Shown here piece after piece: positions 25,280-36,702 of a stretch of DNA of 64,000 bases. The first letter of the stretch is position 1, and every line of letters begins with the position of its first letter. This stretch comes from Polytrichum commune (Eukaryota; Streptophyta; Polytrichopsida; Polytrichales; Polytrichaceae): assembly GCA_950295325.1 (NCBI GenBank), contig OX485803.1:59103554-59167553 (forward strand), given 5' to 3'. Made by a program: the position numbers and the translations under genes. The notes under the pieces are model-generated. The model saw only the letters and a list, made by a program, of their open reading frames with translations, was not told the DNA's origin and ran no database searches.

Positions 25280-26350
25280 TTTCTTCCTTGAGAGAGGAAC
25301 ATATATAGAACATAGATGACTTATCTTGGTAAAATACTACATCCTCATTAAATAGTTATACCACTGCGTAACTCCGAATAATTACATGCACTAATTGGGA
25401 TAATCAGTTTAGTGACTTACATGAGTAATCCAAAAATACATGTTTTTATTACACAATACCTAATAGTTAATACTTTCTAAATAACCTAATAGCCTAGAAA
25501 GTGACATGGACTTAAGATTTTTTTTGTAGGCCATAAGTTGAATCATTATAGGGGTATAGTAGGCTAGGAAGTAGACACTTGCCCAATATACTATAAGTTG
25601 ATAGCATGATGAGCAAAAATTGCCCAATATTTATTTTATTTTGGTGAAGGGGCTTAGGCAGTTTGTTAAAACATTTATGGAAAATTAGGCAACTGTGTAT
25701 ATACATATTTATATATTTAGGCACATGACCTATCATATTTAAGCTTTCTCTACATGATGTTGCATCATGGGTAACATGAAAACTGAAAAGATAACGGGCT
25801 CACATTCATGCTAGTGGAAAAACATAGGCTTTCTTTCTTTCTTTCTTCCATTCTTTCATTCCCCACGCTTCTCTAGTTGACTCTGCTTCCCTCAAGCTTT
25901 TAGGACTCTCAATTTTGAGATGTTCAGATTATAATGCACGATATCGGCTTCATTATGTGTGAATGTCATAGTGAATGCACATGATAGGGAGTGCCGTCAA
26001 TGCATGCAAGTTGTTAACTTTGGCCCCATTCCAAAACACACCAAATTTCCTAATATTTAGACTATTTTATGATTATATTTTCTTTCCATGTAGGCAATTT
26101 GACTCATTAATTTTCCAATTTTTTAATTTAATTTAAATTTTTATTTTTTTTTGGCTCAACTTGCTATCAATTTCTAGTATAAGAATACTCATAGTAAACT
26201 CAAGCAACTAGAGATTAGTGTTGTCTACATAAACTTGTCCGGTGTGAAGGTGAAAATGTAAAGAATTATGTTTATAACCTTAAATGACTATTGTTATGTA
26301 ATTTGACTTTGATAACATACTTGAAATAATTAAAAGTGAAGCCAATTGAA
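25280..26350. other. Unassigned intergenic DNA
   Basis: AT-rich. It holds a partial arm of the 23.9-kb inverted-repeat family at about 25365-25410 and a short (TTTC)n run at about 25830-25850. No gene. Confidence 0.45.
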
Positions 26351-26440
26351 GTGAATTGGCCCTCAACTTTGCAGGGAGCTTGTTTTTTTTTCTAGAGTCC
26401 CTTCATCCATTATATTGGACAAGTTTACAAAGACACCACG
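26351..26440. repeat. Dispersed repeat pair with 32853-32950
   Basis: Shares 'ccctcaacttt', 'tctagagtcccttcatcca' and 'agacaccac' in the same order with 32853-32950. Non-coding; identity unknown. Confidence 0.65.
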
Positions 26441-26869
26441 AACTGCATGTCACTTCAAGCCTATAACGGTAAAAAGTTGAACTAGATGTTGTTATGTGTT
26501 CTTATGTACGGTGGATACACCTATTATGACCTTTACCCAAAAGTGACCCCTATTGATTATTGCCTAAAGTGAAGTTGTGAACATGGGTTTGAACATTATA
26601 GCAATTAAAGTTGGCGTTGGACACATTTGTGATCAACAATTTTGAGCACACATAGTATATCCATACAACATGTTAAGAAACTACATGCTAAGATGTGTTG
26701 AAATTCGCAAAACCATTAATGAGATCCAAGAAAAATAAGATATTTTATAATACTAAATTTGTTCAAATACTTATTTGGATGTTTTGAGGGGTAGTTACCA
26801 TAGGTGTTCTTGAATAATTCTCAAAATTTGCAGTTGACATGTTCCTCACTGTCCCCCACAATTCAGACC
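26441..26869. other. Unassigned intergenic DNA
   Basis: Nothing recognised. Confidence 0.4.
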
Positions 26870-28440
26870 ATGGCGACACACATGGTGAAGTAACGTCCAA
26901 CATTGGTGTTAAACAATGATGTCCCCACTCCCCCACATTATTCGGCTTGTAGACCAATGAGATACATCTTGAAATACATCTCAACAAGATTGATAGGGAT
27001 TCTCTATGTTTATTTAACATAGTGATTGTCATTCTTCTTTATGTTGATGATGTTGTTCTACTGTTTGAATCGAGAGCAGGCCTATAATAACTTTTGAACG
27101 AGCTATATGAGTTATGCACTTCTTCTAGCCTTGAAGTCAACTTATCGAAGACTATAAATCATGATATTTGGTGGCAACATAAGGAAGTTAAACCAAGAGG
27201 CACTTTACTTAGACAAGGACCAATTTGAGATAACCCACAAACACAATTACCTTGGGATTGATTTTTATTCACATGGTTACATGGAATCGCAAGTATGAAT
27301 GTCTTGATGGGCACTTTAAAGAAAGAAGCAATAGTTGGAGTCACATGTTGAGAACTCAAATCCCCTCTATTCAAGGCTTTGGTGCTTCCAACTTCTACAT
27401 ATGGCACTGAAATTTGGGGAGGCGACTTGAAAAATTCTCATTGGAAGGTTTTTGAGAAGGGCATGAAGATGCATATGATGTCTCATTCTATCAAATTTTG
27501 TTGGATGAATTTGGAGAACTTCCCATAGAAATATACGCTATGAAGCTCACTACGGGCTTCCAATAATGGCTTATCCACCTATCCCCCTCTTGGATAGAAT
27601 GTAAAGCAACCTCACTTTCCCGACATGTGGCCAAACAAGGATTTAACACTTGGCACAAATCGGCAACCATGTGGAAGACATCATGGAGTCTATCTCGTTG
27701 AGACCCCCATGACAACCCAACCACATTAAAAATAGCATATGATGATATCAAGGAGGTTTTTCTTGCTAAGGAGTGGAACTCTATCCATCTCTTAGGGAAA
27801 AAACTAGATAACCTCTACCTCAAGGATTTCCTTGAATACAAATGCGAATTGTACTTGAAGCAACCATTGACATCACCACAATCCAAGATCATTGTTGCTT
27901 ACCACACCTTGAACCATAGACTTGCCATTGAAATTGGACGATGGTCAATCTCTATAGATACTCAACTAAGCCACTTTTGCTCCTATAATGCAACTGAAAA
28001 TGAGACACATTTTGTGTTGGAATTTCCCCTATGTAATTTCATTAGAGTTAGGTTTCCATCACTATTTGAGAATGTACATTGTTTTGTCTAATTAGTGTGA
28101 GCAACAGTTTTTCCCAATTATCCACACTATTTATTACATTAATTTGAAGTAGCCATTGTAGTTTCCAATATGGAAATTTTTTGTTGGTTTTCTCATTTGC
28201 GTATTTGGATGAAAATTCAAGACCAGGCAAGGCACGTACTATAAAATTAATGTGGGCCACACCAACTTCCATCCCACATGAATTCCCGACCACACTAATT
28301 AGACAAAACAATGTAGTTCTAGACCTCGAGTCTTTCTTTTAATTGGACAATCAAGTGAACATTAGTCTCTATCTCACGAAGGCTATCACAGTCCACCACT
28401 GTAGAGAATTAGCTAGTTTGAAACCATCCTAATGTACTTT
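26870..28440 (+). pseudogene. Degenerate LINE retrotransposon (reverse transcriptase region)
   Basis: The plus strand carries reverse-transcriptase landmarks in order, though frames change and stops intervene. These are 'VKQ*CPHSPTLFGL' (family consensus QGCPLSP), the catalytic 'LLYVDDVVL' box near 27025, 'SSSLEVNLSKT', 'NYLGIDFYSHGY', then 'LFKALVLPTSTYGTEIWGG' and a tail 'KIIVAYHTLNHRLAIEIG'. The tail's zinc-knuckle-like cluster has lost two cysteines. The 237-bp MITE at 28077-28313 splits the tail. Skipping it, the frame resumes as 'VVLDLESFF' and ends at 'LASLKPS' near 28430. This is an L1-type plant LINE, long dead. The 5' part (endonuclease) was not found. Confidence 0.85.
28077..28313. 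mobile_element. Mariner/Stowaway-like MITE, 237 bp, TA duplication, nested in LINE
   Basis: Perfect 23-bp terminal inverted repeats begin 'cattgttttgtctaattagt'. TA flanks both ends (28075-28076 and 28314-28315). Removing the element and one TA restores an uninterrupted LINE reading frame (…FENV VLDLES…), so the insertion point is exact and the MITE is younger than the LINE. It has no coding capacity. Confidence 0.92.
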
Positions 28441-31071
28441 TAGTCCCATTAGCCTTTTAAAGTCAATTTCATTTCATACCCAAAAATATATACATGGTGG
28501 AAAGACTTTGATTCCTTTCACCTCTAAGCTCCTTAACAACTTAGATCCATGACAAACACCTACATAATTGTTCTTTTCTTTCAATATATCCAATTAAACC
28601 CTAATCTCCCACTAGACTATAATGTGTTCTTTGGTTTGAAGCAGTATACCCTTAGCACCGGTTGGAGATCCTTTTGAGAAGAAAACTTTTTTTGAGGGAG
28701 TGTGCAAGGTCTACTTCATAAAGACGGTTTACAAAGTATATTCATGTTTCTCATGGCATTTATGGTCCTCGTTGAGCTCATGGCCAACCTCCCAAACAAT
28801 GAACAGTTTTCCCAAGACAATAGCCATATTCATGAAAATTATTGACTTGCATGCTTGAATGGTGTGTACCTCCAAAAAGAGTTGTTGGGAATATTTTTCT
28901 CTATTCACTCAAAAAAGAGAGTCAATTATTTAATTATCTAGATATTAAATTAGGAAATGCCATTATACTAGTTTTTATTCTAAAAATAATTTGTGCATCA
29001 CAACTATTATTCTTTATGTAGGATGGAGAGATAGAAACAAAACATCATTTTTGATGTTCTAAATGACAAACTATCAATTTTTTTATAAAAATATTTCACA
29101 CTCTACACTTAAGATCATATTCTTTCATGCATTTAGAAACAAGCCATAAATCTTCATAAGATGAAGATTTGTAGAAATCATCCAGACATACTAATGTCAT
29201 CTTCATTTTACAAAAAAATTGAAATTCTTGTTTTGAAAATGCTCACAAGAAGGTCACGACCTTATATAGAAGGTCCAACCATACAGATACGTCCTTCAAC
29301 TTTGCATCAACAATTCTACTCCATGAATCTTTCATAAAAACAAGAAACCAAATGTCACTTTCCATTTGAGATTGAAAACACATAGAACCCCTTTAAAAGT
29401 CGACAAATCACGAACCGTGCATGCAACGAGGTTCCCACACGGTTTGTTAAAAACATTCGGTTCATTTGAGCGCCCTCCTATGGTTGGGTGGACCATAGCA
29501 AGAGAGTGCACCACAAGCCAAGTGCTAAGAGGATGGAAGGCAAACATAAATAGTGTGCATTGCACCAATTCCCATAATTCACCTACTAGATCTGAGTATG
29601 AGACGATTCACATTGTGACTTCGACGGCCTCAATTTGATCTCAAAGTGGTGATGGTGGATTCCTTCACCGTCACGACGTTTAATATTTACTGTGTACGTA
29701 GGAAGGATGGACACCGGTGTCACATGAAAGTAGAAGTATTTGTGTAGTGTACTTGGGGGGAAAACGTACCCAAGAGAAGAAAGTGAGACAAGCAACGGAA
29801 ACACAAAGTTGTGTATGATGGTGCTTAGAAGATTTGTACCCAGCTGGTGTATGTGTACCAAATACTCGACTCATAACCTTGTTGTGACAAGTAGTAAATT
29901 CTCAAGCGATGGGTGCACATTAATGGCCTCACCAGTACCACGTCATTGGGTATATACATGAGGTAAATGCTGCCGACCACACTAATTGTGTGGTATGGAA
30001 GATGCTTGTTGTTTCTGCTCTTTGTTGTTGTGTGTGCAATGTGTGTGTGTATAACAAACCTCCAACTTTAATTTAGTCACACCTGCAATCAAACTCGCCC
30101 CACTAAGATACAATGTCAAATACTTAAATACATGAAAAACCACATCCAAAGTTAATGTCCCACAAACATCAAACGTTGCAGCCCCCATGCTTAACTTCAA
30201 CTACATCCATCCATGCAAACATAATCCCCAACGATATATATATTTGCATCTTTCAAATGCCCCAACAAAATTTCAAAGGGCCACATGATAAGAAAACATT
30301 GCTCGCTCAAGAGACTACAATTCCTACAGTAGCATTAGAATAGGTTAATGCCTCCCAAAGTGCCAAAATATTTTAGGAGCCAAACTAAATGTCATGTTAA
30401 TAACCATAGAAAGCAAACCACACAATCACATATTTACATTCTCACAACACATGCTCAACGACATCTCCTTGATAGGCAATCATAGACGACACCCCTCCTC
30501 GCAATACCATCACATGGACATACTCCAGATAGTTGCGATAGTACACCAAATATAACCGTACAAAAGGTCAAGGCACATATTGGAATGTCTAGCAACTTAA
30601 TAGTTGACGCATTGTCCAATGTCGGAGCATGTAAAGATAAAGAAACCTCTAATCCCCCACGTACACTTGGACCACAAGCAACTCCAAATTACCTTAGCAA
30701 GTAACCCCCACCGTCTCACACGATGGTGCAATCCGCAGCCTACATGTCTTACCACCCTAGTCAATGAAAAATTCACCTATGTCCACAAATGGCTAGCTCA
30801 AGAACATTAATCACAATGTCTTCAATGCCATTTAAGAAATACCAAACATATCATATGCACAAATAACGCAAACCCACAAACTCCAATATGCCCAATACAT
30901 GGGAAACCATGGATAGAATACATTCAGCTACTCACCCACCCCAACTCCAATTCCACATTCTTGGCCACACGTACAATCTACACATCAAAGGACTCCGAAT
31001 AGCTAGACTCAACAATGCCATCCACCCGATACACAAACAGTACAAGCCAACAAATTCATCATTTTCTTATA
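28441..31071. other. Unassigned intergenic DNA
   Basis: No supported gene. Frames at 29366-29638, 29586-29861 and 30604-31181 have no recognised domains. A short 'gaccacactaattgtgtgg' at about 29976 resembles the inner end of the MITE at 28077-28313, but no second end was found. Confidence 0.45.
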
Positions 31072-31262
31072 CTACACTGAATATTTGGAATTTTGCAATG
31101 CTATATACATTGTGTATCTCATATTTTACCAACAACTGTCAAATTGGTTTCTTGGACATTATACAACATTCTACTTGGTAAAAAAATGACATTAGTAGTA
31201 AAAAGACATAACATTGTGTAACTCCAAATAGTAAGTGCCACTAAACATCATATTTAGTGCAG
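31072..31262. mobile_element. MITE family A, copy 3 (191 bp)
   Basis: The ends are 'ctacactgaatatttggaa' and 'catcatatttagtgcag'. The left end lacks the palindromic segment present in other copies, so part of the left terminus is deleted. TA lies next to both ends, which would fit a mariner-type duplication but is not repeated in the other copies. Confidence 0.7.
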
Positions 31263-32852
31263 TAAGCACATAAACCAACAACATAAACTCAACAATACCG
31301 GAATGGGTACTCAACTACTTATACATATCATGAAGCCCATCTACATGTAAAATGCTTGGAAGCCTTTATACAATCATTTTCCTTATCAATATCGGTGCAT
31401 CACATAAGGCTATTTCTTTGTACCTAGTTTCGTCATTATGTTTCACTCTTGATCAAAGCCTTAACTCGTACATAGGTAGATAACGGGACGAGTTTCCAAA
31501 GGTCAAGCTACCTTGATTGGTGGCTGCCCGAAATACAGGATTTCCACTTATACTGTTCTAGCTTCCCTACGGTTGCGTGAGAGCACTTTCCCAATGAGAC
31601 ATCACCAACGTTCCACTAGAATATCGGGTGTGATACGGTAAGGTCTCACGTAGTCACTCAAAATAAACATTAAAAGTATTCAAAATCCTAGAATCCAACA
31701 AAATTCTTAATCATAAGTATATTAAACATATTCCATTAAAAAAATCCATCAAATTTATGAAAGTATCCAATGAATGTACGAAATCGCTCCATAGTCCTCT
31801 TGAAAGTACCCCCTTGTTGAAAGTCTCTTCACAAGGGAGTTGAGCTCACCCCGTGTCAAAATGACTTCGATTTTTCTCTTGCCGGCTCTCAAAACATCGG
31901 CCACGTACGGCATATATATATATATATGCAGGTGGTGAAAATTGGGGCGTGTGGTCAATTGTGGTAAGTTAATTAGACCGAATTCAAAAGCTAGCCGAGC
32001 CGTTCCCGTTCCCACGTGTGTGAGGTGATGGGCTTTGCACATTAAGGCGACCTCCACTTGCTTGCCAGGCTTAATTAATGAGAGGAGTAAGTAAAATTTA
32101 AAGGGCGGGCCACTGACACTGCCCGCCCTGACAAATTAAACTCCCACACACGAAAAGTGGCCGAGACTTGGTACACCCTCGTAACTCTGTAACTAAATAG
32201 TCCACCTGCCTTCTCTGCTGCACGGGCCGGGGCTAGGGGATGGGATTGGATTGGATTGGTGGTGTCTTTGTAACCACAGTGATTTATATTATAGTCCATA
32301 TATGTATGTATTTGGATGTTCTGATCTAGAAATACACTCCAAACTCCGTAATATCAACTCCTGTTATATCACACGCTCTCTAATATCTCAAAACCCAGGG
32401 GAACGGATGTTCGTAGTTCAATTTTCACTCTTTATTGTCACATTTCTCTCCCTTATATCACGAAAATTTTCATCAATATAAACCACGTAAGTAGTCAACC
32501 CACACTCTCGCATTGTGCCATGTGTCAACATGTGGAGCGTCTTCTTCTTCTTCTTCTTCTTCTTATGTCACTTGTTGAATGTTGGTGCATGCATCCGCCA
32601 CATTGCCCGGGAAGGCCAAGTGGAGTGGACCACACTAGCGTAGGTGACGGGAGAGCGAATTGAACTTATCCTCACAATCTCCTTTTGTGTTATTGCATAA
32701 TGTCACAGGCTACACTAATTCTATAGTATCACGCATCCATGTTAACACTACAAAACTTTGTAATATCACGTGCACTTTGGTTGCCACAGGTGTGATACTA
32801 TGGAGTTTAGAGTGTAGCATCAGAGTGATTGGATTGTAGTGGAGTATAACGT
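31263..32852. other. Unassigned DNA with simple repeats
   Basis: It contains a short (AT)n at about 31912-31926 and (CTT)n at about 32541-32564. A GC-rich patch at about 32100-32240 includes the hairpin listed separately. No gene recognised. Confidence 0.45.
32103..32128. other. GC-rich perfect hairpin
   Basis: 'gggcgggc' (32103-32110) and 'gcccgccc' (32121-32128) form an 8-bp all-G/C stem around a 10-nt loop. It sits alone in AT-rich DNA; role unknown. Confidence 0.7.
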
Positions 32853-32950
32853 AGTTGGAATGAATCAACCCTCAACTTTGTAAGGGACTTGTTTTAACTA
32901 GAGTCCCTTCATCCACAATGGATGAGTTTACCCAGACACCACAAATCCCA
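32853..32950. repeat. Dispersed repeat pair with 26351-26440
   Basis: Shares 'ccctcaactttg', 'ctagagtcccttcatcca' and 'agacaccac' with the earlier copy, same orientation. Confidence 0.65.
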
Positions 32951-33009
32951 AGCCTTTGCACATTGCTCACACGATTCCTTGTTGGTTGGTCTGGTCTCTT
33001 GTTCGGGTT

Positions 33010-33330
33010 CTTGTAATGAGGATTTCATATTTAATGTTTCTAGTAGGTTATGGATATATCATGCCATTTTTCTTTTTCTTTTTCTTTTTCAATATCAATC
33101 GGGCCTATGTACCATGCAAGGGTCTTCATACCTAGGCAAATTCACCCTAGTATCATTGTAATCTAGAATGGTATTGACCCAAATAATAATTCAGGTGCAT
33201 AAAGGTTATCCCACTTTGACATACCCACCGAATATCAATATATTTGATTGGTGTTGCAATTTTGATACCCACGTGTAGGTTCTTTGATGCATTGTTGATG
33301 CTGAATCTTGATACCCATGTCTATACTAGA
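33010..33330. repeat. Dispersed repeat pair with 44330-44590
   Basis: Long-range similarity to 44330-44590 at perhaps 70-75% by eye. Shared blocks include 'tatgta(c)(c/t)atgcaag', 'cttc(a/g)tacctag', 'aatatcaatat', 'gggtaggttctttgat' or a close match, and 'ttgatg(c/t)tga'. No coding frame is shared. A related stretch in the opposite orientation may lie at about 38780-38930. Confidence 0.6.
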
Positions 33331-34204
33331 CCAACATTGGTATATACCAATGTTGGACGGGACTTTTAGGATTAGCAACCAACCCCCTCCGGTCATCAAG
33401 ATAGTTCTTAACCGTGGACCCCAAAATGTCAAACAATCACACTTGATTCCATACACCACTTCTAAAGAATAAAATTTAACTATACAACCTTAAAAAGAAA
33501 ATCATAATTTCTGGAAATTTTCATGTAAATCGCAACTCCTTTGATATTCTCTATTTCAATAATATTTTTCAAGTTTTGTTGAATCTTTGGAATTAGATTT
33601 TGGAAACCCCAAAAGTGTAGATTCTTCAATTTTATTTCTTTTAAGAACTTGGCACTGAAGGGTATCGAAAATTTCAACATCCGCCCGACACTAGTATGTA
33701 CTCCACTTATGTGGTCAAGTAAAATATAAAATTGGAGCTATACTTGAACATAATAGTGCAAGTAAAGTAGATGGCCCTATTGTGAACACTACCAAGTCCA
33801 CCAAACAAATTTTGGCCAAAGAGTCGGATCTGGAATTGTCGTATGCGATTAACAATTATGAAACATGAAGATTTTCATCTCATGGGTTGGAGTCACGATT
33901 CCGATGCAAAAGTTATAAGAGGTTATGTTGAAGATTCCCCTTTCTCTTTGACTGGGAAAACCAGATAGGCTTTCCCAGTTGCCAAAATCAACACCAAATC
34001 TAAACTCAACAACCTGTACCAAAATTGTACATTCGAGAACTTCAAATCTATGAGAATGCTACACAATGTTCAGTTTTGGGTATCCTTATCGTATTGCACC
34101 TAAAATGGTGCTATACTTTGAACAAGTAGTCCAATCACATCGTAACACATGTTTTCTTTAAATGTCTTGACTTTCCTACAACTTTACAAAGCCTTCCCAT
34201 ATAC
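33331..34204. other. Unassigned intergenic DNA
   Basis: No gene or repeat recognised. Confidence 0.4.
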
Positions 34205-34375
34205 TACACGATTATCCCAATTAGAGCCTGCTATTATTCATAATTATGTAGTGCTATGTTTATTTAATGAGAATGTAATATTTTAGTAAGTAAGTCATTC
34301 ATGTTTTGTAATGTTTAAACAACGTTATTGCACTATAGAACTCCGAATAATAACACACGTGAAACGGGCTAATCA
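34205..34375. mobile_element. Degenerate inverted-repeat MITE related to 23859-24340
   Basis: The left side 'gattatcccaattag' with 'tattattcataattatgtag' is the imperfect complement of the right side 'ctatagaactccgaataata' with 'gggctaatcaatg'. These are the same arm motifs seen at 23.9-24.3 kb. Confidence 0.5.
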
Positions 34376-35289
34376 ATGTCAGTGCAAGCATGGTAAAGTG
34401 GACAACTCTTGATCCTTGCATAGGTTTACGTGAAAGTGATTCAAAACAATATACCAGTTTTGAATTTTGTGACCAAAAAAAAATCATAAACATTCATCAC
34501 ACATATTGATATACAAAGCCAAGGAATATATGTTGACGAAAAAAATCTCTCAAAAAATCCACATGTTTTAGAAGACGATGCAAATGATGATGTTGAACAG
34601 GTAATTTGTCAAAAAACATTGTTTAAAATATGATCAAATTACATTGAATTGATGATTTCCTACAAAAAAAACAGTTTTTTTGACGATGACTTGAACTATA
34701 TAACGAGTTCAAGGAATACAAAAATAAAAACCAAAGTTCAAAAAAGTTTAGGTCGTAAAATTTACATCTAGAACCAAATCTAACCATTTGCATTTGAGCG
34801 GTACTTGTAATGATGATTATTGACGATCTCATCTTGGTATTCTACATGTCAGTACTTAACACAACAATAGAAGTCAACATGAAAAGATGTTCAATTTAAA
34901 CATCAAATTTATGCTATATTAAGACATTCTACCAAACAAATTATGGTTTCAAGATACCATCCTTGCACCCATTGTACTTAGTCAAAATATAGGTGTCTGA
35001 TCAAGAAGAGTGACCACATATCTTATCTTACAGTACTAACATACTGGTTTCAGGTGACCTAATATATTTCCCTCTGAAAACTATCTTGTACAAAACATAG
35101 ATCCTTTTGAAAGTTCCATGTCAGCATCTACAACGTACGAACATTTTCACTAACCCAGGGCACGGGCCGCAATCAAATACCTGCAAAATCTCCACAATCA
35201 AATTGTATGCACACACAAATCTGCACTCATGGGTTGACTGAAACAACAACAGCAGTCTTCATGAAGAAGAGAGAGAAGGAAGTATCAGT
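34376..35289. other. Unassigned intergenic DNA
   Basis: No supported gene. Confidence 0.4.
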
Positions 35290-35425
35290 GTCTGGGGAAA
35301 TTTTAGGGCATAATCAGTCGAGATCTTAGCTAGCGTATCCAAGTCCGGCCGGTTACATGTTTTCGTAATTAATTCAAGGTATATTCCATAGATTCCTCCA
35401 AAACGATTGGGTGATAGAGTCCGGG
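35290..35425. mobile_element. Truncated Mutator-like MITE copy
   Basis: Matches the left two thirds of 40105-40330: 'tctggggaaattttagggca', 'gtccggccggttacatgttt', 'ggtatattccatagattcct' and 'ccaaaacgattgg'. The right end is absent. Confidence 0.65.
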
Positions 35426-35984
35426 GAGTTCTGGAGAGAAAATGGATAATTTCCTAGCTTCTAGGAGGTGGCTCGGAGTTTTCAAATTTTACCTGGAAGT
35501 GGATCTAGAGAGTGCAAATTTTATCAGTTGGTATCTTCCATAACCTGATGTATTTAGGCAATTAGTCGACATTTCTTTTTTCATTTATCCAGTTTTCTAA
35601 ATGTCTAAAATGGGGCCGGTTTTGTATCTTAATGCTGGATGTCTATTCCCTTCCCATTTTTTTCCCTTTAAGTTTCATTGTCATTCATTCCCTTCTTTTT
35701 TCAAGTGTTTAGGGTTAAAAAATGTTGGCATTCACTCTCTATTTTTTTGCTTAAATAATATTCTTAGCAAGAATTGAACCCGGCAAAGCCCCTACCATCT
35801 TAGGGCCAAGGATGTAGCCTTCTAAAAATACAAGATCCACAAAGGGTCCAAGTATTTTCTGGAGGTTGTTTGTATTAAAAGTTACAAAATTTGCATATCA
35901 TTGCCGTTAGTATAAACTGCCCCAAACGAACAAAACGCATCACTCACATTCGGTGTATTAGAAGAATTCAAATAAGAAGAGGGA
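35426..35984. other. Unassigned intergenic DNA
   Basis: Nothing recognised. Confidence 0.4.
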
Positions 35985-36233
35985 TTAGCATACAAAAAAA
36001 AATTTACTACCATTCTTTAAAAGTGGGACAACGTCATTGATAATATCATTTATCCCCTCATTTGATCTTTCCAAAGCAATTCGCAGCATTGCCTCAAGAT
36101 TCAAGCTGTCCAACGTATTTCTAACTTTAGTCTTGATCAAATTCTGCACACTAAAAGTATGCTCATTCATCCCTATAGAAATACATAGCGCATGAGCTAA
36201 GTTTGCAAAAATGAGGAGGTTGGGGTACCGTTG
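35985..36233 (-). pseudogene. hAT transposase C-terminal (dimerisation domain) remnant
   Basis: The minus strand reads 'YPNLLIFANLAHALCISIG', then 'EHTFSVQNLIKTKVRN', 'LDSLNLEAMLRIALE' and a stop after 'KNGSKFF'. This order (a Pro-Asn-Leu helix, an E-x-x-F-S-x-x-N/K box, then 'K-x-K-x-R-N' and 'L-x-x-L-x-R-I') matches the hAT-family dimerisation region at the end of plant hAT transposases. Only about 80 residues survive. The rest of the transposase was not found upstream, and no terminal repeats could be paired. Confidence 0.75.
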
Positions 36234-36459
36234 TCATGATATGGGCCAGCTACTAGTTAAAACATAGGCATTTATGTATGTTATTGTTATTTTCAAAATA
36301 GAAATTAATGTGATGTTCTAGTTAGTTGTTTAATTTGATAACCGATCTTGAATTCAAAACCGAAAGAACTTGGTAGAAAAGATTTGGTAGGTAGGACTTG
36401 GTAAGTAGGATTTGAGAAGGATAAAGTTTACCGGAGGTAGTCATTACCTAGCCACTAAG

Positions 36460-36702
36460 GGGTTTTAGAAGTTTAACCCCAAAGATTTTCTATTGGCTAG
36501 CCGCTTAAAGTTTCTAGAAACCCTTATTCCAAAGGTTTTTTTATTGGATAGCTGCTTGGGAGTTCTAGAACCCCTAAATCACAATGGTGTCATATTAGCT
36601 ATCCACTTAAGGGTTCTAGAAGCCCTTATCCTAATTGTTTCCTATTGGCTATCCGCTTATGAATTCTATAAACCCTTATCCTAATTATTTCTTATTAGCC
36701 GA
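36460..36702. repeat. Minisatellite, about five 51-bp units
   Basis: 'ctagaa' or its variant recurs at 36513, 36565, 36616 and 36666 (spacing 52, 51, 50 bp). Each unit has 'tattggcta(t/g)cc(g/a)ctta' and 'aacccttatcc'. The ORF at 36493-36684 arises from the repeat, since 51 is a multiple of three. Confidence 0.85.

Noticed and set aside
35760-35840. tRNA-like stretch on the minus strand around 'gaattgaacccggc'
   Set aside because: No cloverleaf could be drawn: an acceptor stem and anticodon arm are missing.
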